DNA of 16,185 bases from Clavulina sp. PMI_390 (GCA_015039315.1 WIDE01000021.1:144591-160775), one strand, 5' to 3'; shown: positions 1-9,424, numbered from the stretch's first letter. Program-made: numbers and translations. The notes: generated by a model from the sequence alone, not told the origin.

Positions 1-80
1 TGCTCAGTGACCCGACCCGAGCCTGACCCGTGCTGCGCCCATAGCCTAACGTGCGGTTCGCACTTTCTTTCAGAGAAGCC

Positions 81-87
81 CTTAGAG
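81..87. repeat. Left target-site duplication (CTTAGAG)
   Basis: CTTAGAG stands immediately outside the left inverted repeat and recurs as a direct repeat at 972-978 immediately outside the right one. Including the next T on both sides makes it 8 bp. This is the signature of insertion by a cut-and-paste transposase. Confidence 0.8.
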
Positions 88-108
88 TGGGGGTCGGCAA
101 TTCTATAG
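88..108 (+). repeat. Left terminal inverted repeat
   Basis: This 21-bp repeat is identical to the reverse complement of 951-971. The inverted match also covers two further outer bases (86-108 against 951-973, 23 bp). Those outer bases overlap the flanking direct repeat, so the exact element end is uncertain by one or two bases. Confidence 0.88.
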
Positions 109-950
109 TACCGGCCGGCTCCGGTCCCTGAGCCCAAATGTATTGAAACGATCATGGCGAATGACTACAACAATGCAAAGAGGCTAGACGGCGGAATTTT
201 TGTCCGTTGGCCAAGATTTTTTTTGCGTTTGGTAGCTGTAGTAAGGCTGTATTCCCAGGAACCATCAAAGCAAAATTTACGCGGAGCGTCTCAAATTTGT
301 CTCATTGTCTGATGCATAGCACCGGGTGGAGGGGGTGCCAGGACAAATTTCTCCGGCCATCCCCTCAGAATTAACCTTTCCTACTTCATAAAGAAGATCC
401 GGAAGCATTACCTTTCCGTGAGCGAGAGCAAGGCTTCGTAGACGCGAAAATACATCTCGGTGCATTTGGCTCGGATTTATTCAGTTACATGTAGGTAACT
501 GCGTCCAAATAGAATACAAATGAGCACGAATACACCCTCTATGTCGTTTCATAATCATCCACTGAGTGGTTCAAGCAGTAGGCTGGATGGCCTCCCAGGT
601 GGGCGATATTGTAAACAGATGTAAACAAAGAGAGCAATTATTACCGTTGCTGGTGGAATATATGCTCCTATGTTTCTTTTTAGCCTCCATATACATTATT
701 TTGATACCTACTACTGAAAATGACGAGAATAGGGGGACCAAAGCCTTCTAACCTCAATTTCTTGCACTGACATTACTTCTGGAACTTCGATTTTCGAGAA
801 TTGGGTCTGTACGTCCCCTAGAGCAAGAAATTAGCTGCCCAACGATATAAAATTCACCTCGAGATTCGACGATTTGAGGGCGCAGCGCTTCGTGAAAGAG
901 CGCGGCCAGTTTTGGTCGTGGGAATGGTCACAAACTGGTCACGGCCGTTC

Positions 951-971
951 CTATAGAATTGCCGACCCCCA
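951..971 (-). repeat. Right terminal inverted repeat
   Basis: Perfect inverted copy of 88-108. It begins CTATAGAATTGCCGACC on the plus strand and is followed directly by the right copy of the CTTAGAG duplication. Confidence 0.88.
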
Positions 972-978
972 CTTAGAG
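972..978. repeat. Right target-site duplication (CTTAGAG)
   Basis: Direct copy of 81-87, immediately outside the right inverted repeat. The empty site would have read ...AGAAGCC-CTTAGAG-TCTACGGG... Confidence 0.8.
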
Positions 979-1405
979 TCTACGGGGTTGTATCATGATC
1001 CTCTAATTAAGTTCTTATGCGTCATATTGGATAGGACTTGTCTTGGAAAAGGCGGAAGACAAGTGAATCAACCGTCGAAGGAGTTTCGATCGAAACCTGC
1101 GAACTTGAGACCAGCTGACTGCAATCAACTGGGAATTGCCCCAGTTTTCTCTCTTTCCTTTTGAGTCCGATCAATATTGAACGTCTGGACAGATATTTTA
1201 TATTTTGTTCAAGCGTTGATATTATGCTTTACAAGCGAAACCTTACGAAGTGGTGAGTGAACCTAGGATATTACTGGGCGGTGGCTGGTTAGGACTGCTG
1301 ATGCCAGTGGAGGGGACACGCTTCATATCCGTAGTCGAGATGAGGTAACGAGGATCCAAATAGCATTGATCAAATCGTAGATTCGTGATTAGTAACTTAT
1401 CATGA
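979..1405. other. Intergenic stretch right of the transposon
   Basis: I see no supportable gene here. The stretch lies downstream of the minus-strand dehydrogenase gene, so its right part should carry that gene's 3' untranslated region. The AT-rich run around 1193-1208 contains AATATAAAATA on the minus strand, a plausible polyadenylation-type element about 200 nt beyond the stop codon. Confidence 0.4.
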
Positions 1406-4113
1406 TTACAACTTTGCACCACTCCTCGTGTTCCGTGTGGATGCCCCACCATACACGAGCAGTTCGTCTAGCTGGTCTACGCTGGGCCCAGAGCTTTCCT
1501 GGACCACCTTTTCAACCTCATAGATTGCCTGCGCAAGCCCTGCACCAGTTGGCCCGTCCTGCACCCATCGTATGAACGCGGCAATGCCGGCCTCTCGTTC
1601 GTTCTCACTCTCGCCGCTTGAGGGGTCCAGTGACCAAAGGGTATGCTCAAGGAGGAATAGAGCCGAAGCGGAATGTCCAAGGAGGAAGAATAACGGGCGT
1701 GGAAGCACGGTCGATGGCTGAGACGTTGCTGACGAGGGGAGTGGGATGAGAAGGGACTCGAGCTCGAGGATTGCTGAGCGGAGGACAGAGATTTGAGGCT
1801 GGGCCTTTGCATGAAGGACACTGGGGATATTGGAAAGCTGCTTCTGTGCGAACTATTCAAAGGAATCAGCCTGTTAGTGTCAAAACCACTGAGCAGCATG
1901 ATAATGGGGCTCACCTTGATGAATGCTCTGCCAGACTGCCCTCCTCGGCAAGCGCGGAGGACATCAAGGGCCATGATATTTGGTGTTCCCTCCCAGATCT
2001 TCTCCACTAGAGCATCCCGAATCATTCTACAAGCAGAAGAGAGGTATTAGCTTGGGCGTACGCTCCGCAGAACACAACACGAACCTTCCGATCCCAGTCT
2101 CTTCCATGTAGCCTTGGCCGCCAAGGGCAATCATGCATTCCTCCATACCCCCGGCTGCATAGTGAGAAATATACCCTTTGACCACGGGAGTCAGTAATCG
2201 TAGCAGAGCGACATCCTCCTCCGCGCTCCATGCATTCTCTTCATCCACCTTGTGAAGGGCGCCGTGGGCACGAGCCGTACTTGATGTGAAGTACTCCACC
2301 CTTCCCAACAGTGTGACTGCCCCAAATACGAGTTGTAGCAGCGCGCGATACGTCACTTCCACCTTTGCAAGCGTGTGCGTGTGGAGGGGGACGTCGCGTA
2401 ACAGTGCCCTCCCAGCTGGCCCACCACCTGCACTCGCGCTGGCAACCTCTCTGACGCCGGCGTAGGCCTTGGCAATCTGTAGGCATCGTGCCAAGTAGCT
2501 CACCGAGTCGATAGCGGAGTGGATCCGAGTGATGTTCAACACAGGAGTGATGAGCTTTACGCCCTGATTTAACTCGCCAATACGGCATCCGAGGGTTTGG
2601 TTGAGCGATAGTTCGGCAGTAGGGACGGGCCAGGTACCAACTTTGGATTTGAGTCGGTGAATCAGGATGCCATTGTTCGAAGATAGCGCGGCAGACGAAG
2701 CGTTCGACAATACCAAATGAGAAGCACGAGTGACAGATCTAGGGAGAGTAGATTCAGAAAGGAGGGCGGAGAGTTGGGTGGCTGGTGGAGACTTGAGGAG
2801 AGGGAGGCGGAGAGGAACGAAGAACAAAGAGATGGATCGGGCTCCAGCTGCCTCAGGTCCTTGATACCATAGAAATTGTCGTAAGTGGTTAGTAAGTGAG
2901 ATGTTCCATCCTAGCACGCGTAGAGGAGAGACTGTACCTGTTCGGGCAAGTGCAAGCGCGACGTCACCGTCCGTCGCAGATGAAAACCATTTGAACCCAT
3001 CGAGCTCCCATACTTCGGCGCCCATAGCCTCGGCAGAGTTGTTGCTGGAACGTACAGCTCTCGTCTCAGTGAGAGATACATCTGATCCACCAGGGCGTTC
3101 TGTCATCCATTGCCCCGCTGTGAATCCTTGCGCGGGGTCACGGCTGCATAATTGAATGTCGAATCTGTCAGTATGCGAAGGTTCGGCTAGGACTAGCTGT
3201 GGGCGAGATACCTAAGTAGACGAGGGAGAACGTCCTCCTTCATCTCCTTTGTCCCGTAAAGCTCGAGGACTAACCAAGAAGGTCAGAAAAGTCCTGCTAA
3301 GAGAAGAGAGAAGGAGCCTGAGCGATCCCTGACCTCGAGCACACCCATCGGTCATTGAGAATGGGCACATAATCTATCGAGAATATCTGAGCGCCACAGT
3401 ACTCTCGGTGAACCCTAACTGGTTAACGACTGACCATCCGACAATCCGCATCGAACATAAAGACCTTAGCAAACATATAAACCCGAGCCCACTGCTGCCA
3501 CTTCTCGCGATCGTAAGCAATAGCGATGGTCCCCTCCTTGAAGGCAATAGCTTTCATAGCACGCCATCCCTGGGATGTGTGGAGCTCGTCGACACGGCGG
3601 CCCCAGTGGTCATATTGTCGAAGGGAAGGGTGTTCAGTATCACAGAGCGCCCCAATAGCACGGATAGCTGCATAGAAGTCGATCGAAGAGAAGTACCAGT
3701 TAGTGTTGGTGGGCGGAGTAGCACAACAGAGCCTGAGGAGCAACTACAAGACATCAGGGGGACGGCGACTCACGTCCTTGAAGCTCATTTCCCCATCGCG
3801 CCAAGTCCTCATTGATAGGTCCAGCAATCCTAATCGAGGTTGTCAGTCGGGCTGGAACGGGATAGTTTGCATGTATGGTGAACGCGGCTGCTCACGATCG
3901 AGGCAAGAGTCTCCTCAGAAGAGACTGGAACACCGGGTCGTCTGAGTATGGGTTAGGATATGGAAATACGGGCTTTGACGGTCATCCGTCAAAGGTCAGT
4001 CGTGAGGTGCATCATCAGCAGTGGGGTAAGAGAGCGACAGGGTCAGCACAGTGTCACAGTTTGCGCTCCATGGGCGCTTCACACACCTGCTGAAACCCGT
4101 CTTCCGCTCTCAT
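1406..4113 (-). CDS. AidB-like acyl-CoA dehydrogenase family protein (10 exons, 672 aa)
   Basis: This is a flavoprotein of the acyl-CoA dehydrogenase superfamily, AidB-like branch. Proposed exons in coding order: 4113-4087, 3972-3896, 3829-3774, 3667-3435, 3373-3334, 3269-3212, 3143-2938, 2847-2085, 2026-1915, 1852-1406. The frame closes through every GT-AG junction, giving 2019 nt. The start at 4113 gives MRAEDGFQQ, which fits the family's N-terminus. Recognisable family signatures are SMTDG (about residues 137-141), QWMTERPGGSDVS (175-187), LDGFKWFSSATD (about 211-222), LNITRIHSA in the middle, ALGGQGYM (473-480) and IWEGTPNIMALDVLR (497-511). The TERPGGSDV and IWEG-NIM-LDVLR blocks match E. 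coli AidB closely. A Ser/Ala-rich insertion follows LRLPLLKSPP. The C-terminal domain (after residue 525) continues the AidB-type tail. The substrate is unknown: the fungal branch may act on acyl-CoA in peroxisomes or mitochondria, or have lost classical activity. Two introns (3973-4086 and 2848-2937) deserve transcript checks. Confidence 0.9.
3973..3994 (-). promoter_or_regulatory. Perfect hairpin ending at the 3' splice site of dehydrogenase intron 1
   Basis: CTTTGACGG, a 4-nt loop and CCGTCAAAG form a 9-bp perfect stem. Read on the minus strand, the last AG of the stem is the proposed acceptor of intron 1 (3973-4086), with a CTGAC branch-site-like motif just upstream. The structure is directly visible; any effect on splicing is inference. 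Confidence 0.45.
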
Positions 4114-4498
4114 TTTGACGTTGTGTTCTTGGGATGTAGCTGGATGAGACCGATAACACACTAATGCTGGCTCCTGTCAAAGGAGGGCTGTCGACGTGGT
4201 TGTTTGTGGGGTAGAAGTAGCGGCAGACCGCATGTTCATCATTCGGTATAACGCGCGGGTTCTTTAGGAAGGCGAAGTGAATGTTGGATTATCATCGTTT
4301 GTTATGGTCGCGTGCATCTTCCTGGTGCTAATGAGCAGGTGGACGTTCAGGAGACTCCGGCACAGAACGTAGCCGGACCGCCGTCTCCGCATTCACATTT
4401 GTGGTTTGGGCGTTGCTGCAAAACTTGTGGCATATCGAACTTTTCAAAGGATGACGATTGTTTGCGTTTTCAGTATAGCGTCTACACTACCCTTGGAG
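4114..4498. other. Intergenic region between the F-box gene end and the dehydrogenase start
   Basis: Both neighbours are on the minus strand, so this 385-bp stretch should hold the dehydrogenase promoter and 5' leader plus the 3' untranslated region of the F-box gene. A TATA-like GTTATAC lies on the minus strand near 4247-4253, about 135 nt before the start codon. No open frame here is convincing. Confidence 0.35.
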
Positions 4499-6061
4499 TT
4501 ATTTCTTTTTCACTTTTCGATCACCACGCCGATGTGGTGGTGCTCCTTGACTAGGCCGGGATCGAGGTTGATCCTCTTGCAACCAAAATACCTCTCTCGC
4601 CCGCGAATGAGCAGGCCATTCCAAACTAGGCAAATCCCAATTCCTCCTTGCCCTCCATCTCCCATCCTGTAACCTCCGAAAGACCCAACACCTCCATCCT
4701 TTGCTCCCGCTCTCGTTGACCTTCGTTCCTCCAAACTTCTCCTCGACGCCGCGCGCGCACCACTCGCCAAACTCAAAGATGACACGCCTCCCAATAGCGC
4801 CGAACGACGAGACGTTGACATCAAGATAACGGAACGCCTCCTCGAGCTGCACCTCAACATCCTTCTGATGTTGTTCCAATGGCCACTCAGTGAAGTAACC
4901 GTGCCCCGGAAAGTGTGTCCACGAAAGAACATAGGTATGCAGGTTAGGGAGAGCGTCGAACGCCTCTACGACGGAGGAAATGTCAAACGAAGGGACTCTC
5001 TGCGCGAATCCCTCATGGTGCTCGACAAGAGCGCGCAGAGACGTGAGCGCTTCCATAGTGCGTACAGCCGTAGATGAAGGACCTCGTTCTGCAGCGTCTG
5101 GGCTGCGAAGGAAAGAGAGGATGGGTGAGGGGCCTCGGTCATTCGCCAACTTCTGATGCAAACGCAAGAGACGCAGGCCATGTGCATTCAAGATCGCTTG
5201 CCGCACGAGCTGACGGAAAGAATCATGTACGCTATCCAAATATATCTCCACCAGCAGAGAATCCAACTTGTTCAGAAGTGCAGTCGCTCTTGGAGAGAGG
5301 CCAAATATTTCTTCGGCGGGCAGCCCTCCGAGGCCAACAAACGGTTCAGAGAGGGGATCATCTGCGTGGACAGAAGATGTGGAGATTTTGATTGACCGCG
5401 AGGTAGATCGGTGCGTGGACTGGGCCTCCATCAACGCTATCAGAGCCTCGTATGGGAGGTTGAGGCTCTCCACATAATTCAACCCCTCGGACCGACGCAC
5501 CCATTCGAGAATACTCGTCCATATGACATCCTGAAACTCACCAGCCTTGACTGGTGAAGTGTCATTCCCGAGTGAGAACGAGCTGGGTTTCGTCGTGAGA
5601 GCATCTCCCATCACAGAGATGAAACGTCCTTGAACATCGAGGAATCGGTGGCCCCCGGTGGGCGTATCATAAAGCTGCGCAGTGATCTCGAGGGCCCGCA
5701 CGCCGGTCATCAACGCGAAAAGTTTATTCAGCAAAACAGGGACATCAGAGAGAAGATGCGACGCCCGCTTGGCCGTGTGTGGAGTGATGGGCCCCAGACG
5801 CAATATGAGTGATTTTACTGCGCGTGCACGCTCGGGACGTTTTGTGAGGAGGTGGAGTAGGTGGTAGAGGTTGCGGCTTTGGAATGGGAGGGTGATGCTG
5901 GACCAGAGGAAACGCGCACAAAAAGCGCTAAAGGTGGTGTTGATTATAGAGCATTCGAGCAGGGAGGGGCGGTCCAGAAGCTCGAGGATTGTGAGCCAAA
6001 GCTCAGGGGGAAGGATGGTGTGGACAGAGAGGAGGGAATCATTGGTTGACTTTGGAGTCAT
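4499..6061 (-). CDS. F-box-like domain protein, intronless (520 aa)
   Basis: One uninterrupted frame from ATG at 6061 to TAA at 4499. Residues about 17-57 read as an F-box-like motif: LPPELWLTILELLDRPSLL followed by a Cys/Ile/Phe pattern and FLWSSITL. This is the typical opening of basidiomycete F-box proteins with the pattern LPPEL-x-I-L. F-box proteins bind Skp1 in SCF ubiquitin ligases and choose substrates through the rest of the chain. Here the remaining 460 residues show scattered leucine-rich stretches (for example LHTYVLSWTHFPGHG) but no repeat or domain I can name. The C-terminus is basic (ends KVKKK). It is the only gene in the window without an intron, so a 3' intron could have been missed, but the frame is clean. 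The substrate is unknown. Agaricomycetes carry large, fast-evolving families of such proteins. Confidence 0.8.
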   Translation of the reverse strand: MTPKSTNDSLLSVHTILPPELWLTILELLDRPSLLECSIINTTFSAFCARFLWSSITLPFQSRNLYHLLHLLTKRPERARAVKSLILRLGPITPHTAKRASHLLSDVPVLLNKLFALMTGVRALEITAQLYDTPTGGHRFLDVQGRFISVMGDALTTKPSSFSLGNDTSPVKAGEFQDVIWTSILEWVRRSEGLNYVESLNLPYEALIALMEAQSTHRSTSRSIKISTSSVHADDPLSEPFVGLGGLPAEEIFGLSPRATALLNKLDSLLVEIYLDSVHDSFRQLVRQAILNAHGLRLLRLHQKLANDRGPSPILSFLRSPDAAERGPSSTAVRTMEALTSLRALVEHHEGFAQRVPSFDISSVVEAFDALPNLHTYVLSWTHFPGHGYFTEWPLEQHQKDVEVQLEEAFRYLDVNVSSFGAIGRRVIFEFGEWCARGVEEKFGGTKVNESGSKGWRCWVFRRLQDGRWRARRNWDLPSLEWPAHSRAREVFWLQEDQPRSRPSQGAPPHRRGDRKVKKK

Positions 6062-6745
6062 CTGATTCTGGATGATGATGACGCTATTGCGGAGAGAAGG
6101 ATCCTTAGTACTCAGGAGAAGGAGAGAGTCTTGGCAGTGCAGGCAAAGCTAGCGAGGCGGAAGTTAAAGAGGTGACTCGGAGTGCGATTGATAGTGTCCA
6201 GCACCTGAGCAGCTGGAAATTGTTGTCATATGGTCTATAAAGCAGTGCTAAAGGAGTAGCGAGAATGGCAGTGCCTCTCCTCGAGTATGAAAATCGTTCT
6301 TCACGATGCCAAGATTGGTTGACTCGCTCCGGGGCAAACCAGAGGACCCGATGGCTGTTCATCGTGACACGGTGGCGATGCTAGTAGAGTGCAGTTGAAA
6401 TTAATTTTCAGCAATTGCAAATATTCAAACATGTGCCTTTTGCAACCTGCATCTTTTTTCTTTTTGGTGCATGACTCGGGCAGCACCGTGGCGGTACGAT
6501 GGAAGTTCCATGCATCCGTGTGTTGGTCGCTAGGCTGCAGTGTTGCAAGCACAGATGGGCGCCTAGTCATTTCTATTGAATCATCGAATCGGTTCCGATG
6601 ATGGGCGTTTACTTTTCTTATGTGCCCTGAATTGAACAACAAGTGAACGCGATGAAATAAAATACGAGCCTCGAGGCGCGGTTGTTGGAGCTCCCCTCAT
6701 CCCCTTCCCCTCCATCACCAACTCCACCTATCGCAGGTGCAATCC
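6062..6745. promoter_or_regulatory. Divergent intergenic region between F-box and BCS1-like genes
   Basis: This 684-bp stretch separates two genes that start away from each other, so it must hold both promoters. On the BCS1 side, ATAAAATA at 6657-6664 is TATA-like. It is followed by a pyrimidine-rich tract at about 6691-6730, just before the ATG at 6746, the usual layout around fungal transcription starts. An 8-bp inverted repeat (TCACGATG at 6301-6308, CATCGTGA at 6360-6367) is present but unremarkable. Frames inside lack ATG starts or family signal. Confidence 0.5.
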
Positions 6746-9012
6746 ATGACAGACCTTGTGACCAATGGCGTCCAGGCTGTCTTCAAGATCCTCAACGGTG
6801 CAGACCCACTGACCGTCCTCACCAACTTGACCTCCACGGCTACCAATGGCACGCTCTCTGATGCTGCCACCGACATGGCCAGCAACGGCGTGTCGTCTGG
6901 AGGACTCAACCTAGGGTCCCTATTCACCCTCCTGTTGTCGTTTGGCGCTATGCGCGACTGGTTCAAATTTGTGCTTCTTGGTGGCGTCCTCGAGTCAGCG
7001 CGCCGGTTGTTCACCACCCTGTACTATTACCTCTGGGAATCAATGCTCCTCACTGTCGAGATCAACAGCGATGATCCCGCATACGACTGGATGCATGTCT
7101 GGCTCTCGAAGCAGGAGAAGTGGAAAAAGGCTCGTACGGTTGAACTATCGAGTCGGAGCCACAACAATTCGCGCTATCCGGAGGATTTGCCAGAAGGGGA
7201 GAAGATCTCGCTTGCTCCTACCGTTGGTGAGTTCTCGCCAAGTCATCTGTGAGGTGAAGTGGCGGTTACTAACGATTGGAGTCATCACCTGTGTGATGTT
7301 AACCCATAGGTACGACGCATACGTTGTGGTACAAACGGCGCTTGATGCGCATTACCCGCAACAAGCAGCAGCTTGGGGATGGTGTCACTGAGCGCACTAT
7401 TGTGTTCACGTGCGTGTCTAAATCTTCGTGCTGATGGCTATCAACACGCGCTGATCTTCTCCATCATCAACAGCATTTACTCGCGGACGCACAAAATTAT
7501 CGAGGACCTTGTCGATGAGGCCAAGAAGCAGTTTGAGTCCGAGGTCGACTCGCGGATATGTATCTACGTCTCTGATCAGTATCAGAACTTCTACATGGCT
7601 GGTGCGTTACGCCGCCACATTCTCTCGTATCTTTTGCTCATCCTTCGTCTATCAACCTTATCCAAACAGGCTCTCGCCCCAAGCGCGACATCGACTCCGT
7701 CATCATCCCCCCTAAAATGAAGCAGTTCCTGCTCTCAGACGCCACCGATTTCCTCGCCAGCGAGCAATGGTACTCGCAACGAGGCATTCCCTGGCAACGT
7801 GGCTACCTCCTCTACGGTGTCCCCGGCGCCGGCAAGACCTCCATCATCCAGGCACTCGCCGGCCACTTTGGGCTGAACATCTACGTGATCAGCCTCGCGC
7901 GTCGCGGGCTCGACGATTCCGGTCTCGTAGACATGATCAACGGTGTCCCCCGCAAGAGCATCATCCTCATGGAAGATATCGATGCGGCGTTCACGCACTC
8001 GGCGACGCGCGAGACGCCTTCGAACCCTGCTGAGGGCGCGAACCCGTCGAGCGCGGGCGAGGCTGCTGCCGTCGCTGCCATGCCTGCCATGTCCGCGTCT
8101 TCTATCACGCTCTCTGGTCTCTTGAATGCTATTGATGGTGTTCAGGCCCAGCCTGGCCGACTCTTGTTCGCTACAACGAACAAGTACGAGGCTCTGGACC
8201 CCGCGCTCATCCGCCCTGGTCGATTGGACGTCCACCTCGAGTTCCGCAAGGCGAGCAGGTGGCAGGCCGAGAAGCTGTTCGGCAAGTTCTATCCCAAGGA
8301 TGGGAGCTATGTCGACGAGGCGGAGGATTGGGAGCTGGATACTGGCGCGGACGGTGAGGATGGGGAGTTGTATGCTGATGATGATATCACCAAGCGCGTC
8401 AAGGCGGCTGAGGCATTCGGGTACGGTGATGAGGAAGGAGGCATGATCTCGAGTGCATCGTCAACAAGGGTGTCTTCTCCCAACCTCAGTTCAGTTGCCC
8501 TTCCTTCCACCACTCCCCACGCCCCAACTGTGGGCGGCCTCCTCTCTCCCACCTCCGCCAAGTTCCCCTCCACATCCACATCATCGTCATCTAAACCCTC
8601 CACTTCGAGCGAGAAGGAGAAGGAGAAGAGCAACTCCGCAACCACCACTGTTGACATTGATGCCCTTGCCAAAGAATTCGCCACCTACGTCCCACCCAAC
8701 ACCGTGTCCATGGCCGTCCTTCAGGGCCATCTCATGATGTACAAAACTCGTCCAGCTGTCGCAGTGCGTCGCACCAAGGCATTCATCAAGCGCGAGATGG
8801 AGCGGGCGGCTGCTGGAGGCGGTTCGAGGATGGGGAGTCCGGCAATGCGCGGGGGAGGCCTCGAGGTGACGGTGACGCCTCCGACAACTGGGTCAGAGGC
8901 TGTCAAGCAGGAGGAGACGACGACGGACACGACGACAAACGGGTCTGCGCTGGGTGTCCAGATTGATATTTCCGCTCCTGCTGAGGAGGCTCCAGCGGCT
9001 GCTTCCTCGTAG
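6746..9012 (+). CDS. BCS1-like mitochondrial-type AAA ATPase (4 exons, 683 aa)
   Basis: This is a member of the BCS1 family of membrane-anchored AAA ATPases; yeast Bcs1 inserts the Rieske protein into mitochondrial complex III. Proposed exons are 6746-7226, 7310-7409, 7474-7601 and 7670-9012, all with GT-AG introns. A hydrophobic segment (about residues 56-80) precedes the BCS1 N-terminal domain, seen in YDWMHVWLSKQ and, after splicing, TTHTLWYKRRLMRITR. The AAA domain shows Walker A GVPGAGKT (286-293), Walker B ILMEDIDAAF (EDID, 338-341), FATTNKYEALDP and the arginine-rich RPGRLD (about 419-424). A second family block, LSGLLNAIDGV, lies between them. After it come an acidic stretch, a Ser/Thr/Pro-rich low-complexity segment with EKEKEKS (about 495-560), then a conserved-looking helical part and a Gly/Thr/Ala-rich tail. 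The total is well above the roughly 450 residues of yeast Bcs1. Basidiomycetes have many such paralogs, so true BCS1 function is not assured. ATG 6746 is the first in frame. Confidence 0.92.
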
Positions 9013-9380
9013 CAGTCGTATGGTCCTAGCTGCTGTTGCTGTTTTTGTCTCTTTTCTCATGATCTAATTTGACGATATCGGGATTTAGTTCGGAACGATT
9101 GCATTTGCATAGCGCGAAACACTCAAATAGGGTACCTACTGTGTAGAGTACAAGATTAATGAATACCTCATACCTCTACCACTTCGTTGGGTGTCAGCAT
9201 CGAGCAAAAGAGGTGCCAAGAGAAAATACGCACAGATTCGATCCCCATTGTCAGGCGCATGCGCAGGTCTTGATATTGTGGGAGGGGATCTTCTTACTAA
9301 TAAGTATTTCGTACTGAAGATCGCCGAGCGCTGCTCCGAATTAGGTTTATTGCAAGGGCGCTGGGTTCGGAGAGACAATA

Positions 9381-9394
9381 TGATCGTAGTCATG
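9381..9394 (+). promoter_or_regulatory. Conserved upstream block 1, copy A
   Basis: TGATCGTAGTCATG matches TGATCGTCGTCATG at 12584-12597 upstream of copy B at 13 of 14 positions. It lies 340 nt before the copy A start codon. It is probably left over from the ancestral promoter; binding protein unknown. Confidence 0.5.
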
Positions 9395-9399
9395 AGTTT

Positions 9400-9406
9400 T
9401 GAGTCA
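9400..9406. promoter_or_regulatory. TGAGTCA bZIP-type site upstream of copy A
   Basis: TGAGTCA is the classic AP-1/Gcn4-type core. The same core, inside the shared 9-mer TTTGAGTCA, stands at 12622-12628 upstream of copy B, in the same order between the two other conserved blocks. It could place both regulators under a Gcn4/CPC1-like bZIP factor, which is inference. Confidence 0.4.
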
Positions 9407-9424
9407 AATGCACGCAAATCAATA

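Larger units (their letters stand above)
88..971. mobile_element. Non-autonomous DNA transposon with terminal inverted repeats (884 bp)
   Basis: The two ends are perfect inverted copies of each other over 21 bp (88-108 and 951-971, starting TGGGGGTCGGCAATTC from either end). The element is bounded by the direct repeat CTTAGAG at 81-87 and 972-978. The direct repeat can also be read as 8 bp (CTTAGAGT, 81-88 and 972-979), in which case one end is one base shorter. Next to the inverted repeats are CG-rich blocks (CCGGCCGG at 111-118, ACGGCCGT at 941-948). Three TGGTC motifs at 913, 925 and 936 could be subterminal transposase-binding repeats. No transposase-like reading frame lies inside, so the element would have to be moved in trans. 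A 7-8 bp duplication fits hAT or KDZ-type elements; the superfamily is an inference. Confidence that it is a TIR element is high. Confidence 0.85.

Noticed and set aside
11..30. CCCGACCCG-type short repeat at the left edge, similar in feel to hAT transposon ends
   Set aside because: No inverted partner was found in the window, and 20 bases at an edge are not enough to call an element.
277..465. Minus-strand frame of about 60 codons inside the transposon
   Set aside because: No recognisable domain, no supporting splice pattern and no similarity to a transposase.
587..751. Small frame starting at ATG 587 (54 aa) with one hydrophobic, membrane-like segment
   Set aside because: It lies inside the non-autonomous transposon, has no family signal and is short enough to be chance.
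1083..1096. 14-bp perfect palindrome centred on GATC
   Set aside because: About one such palindrome is expected by chance in a sequence of this length.
874..1164. Plus-strand frame of about 96 codons crossing the right transposon end
   Set aside because: It lacks an ATG start and runs across the transposon boundary and target duplication, so it is not an old gene.
3408..3815. Plus-strand frame opposite the dehydrogenase exons
   Set aside because: It crosses exons and introns of the minus-strand gene and shows no family signal.
6301..6642. Minus-strand frame of 113 codons in the divergent promoter region
   Set aside because: No ATG start, and its composition (for example the KKKKD run from a T-rich tract) looks non-coding.
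7735..8235. Long antisense frame (166 codons) opposite the AAA domain
   Set aside because: A Arg/Glu/Val-rich shadow of the GC-rich coding strand; the plus-strand protein has clear AAA motifs.
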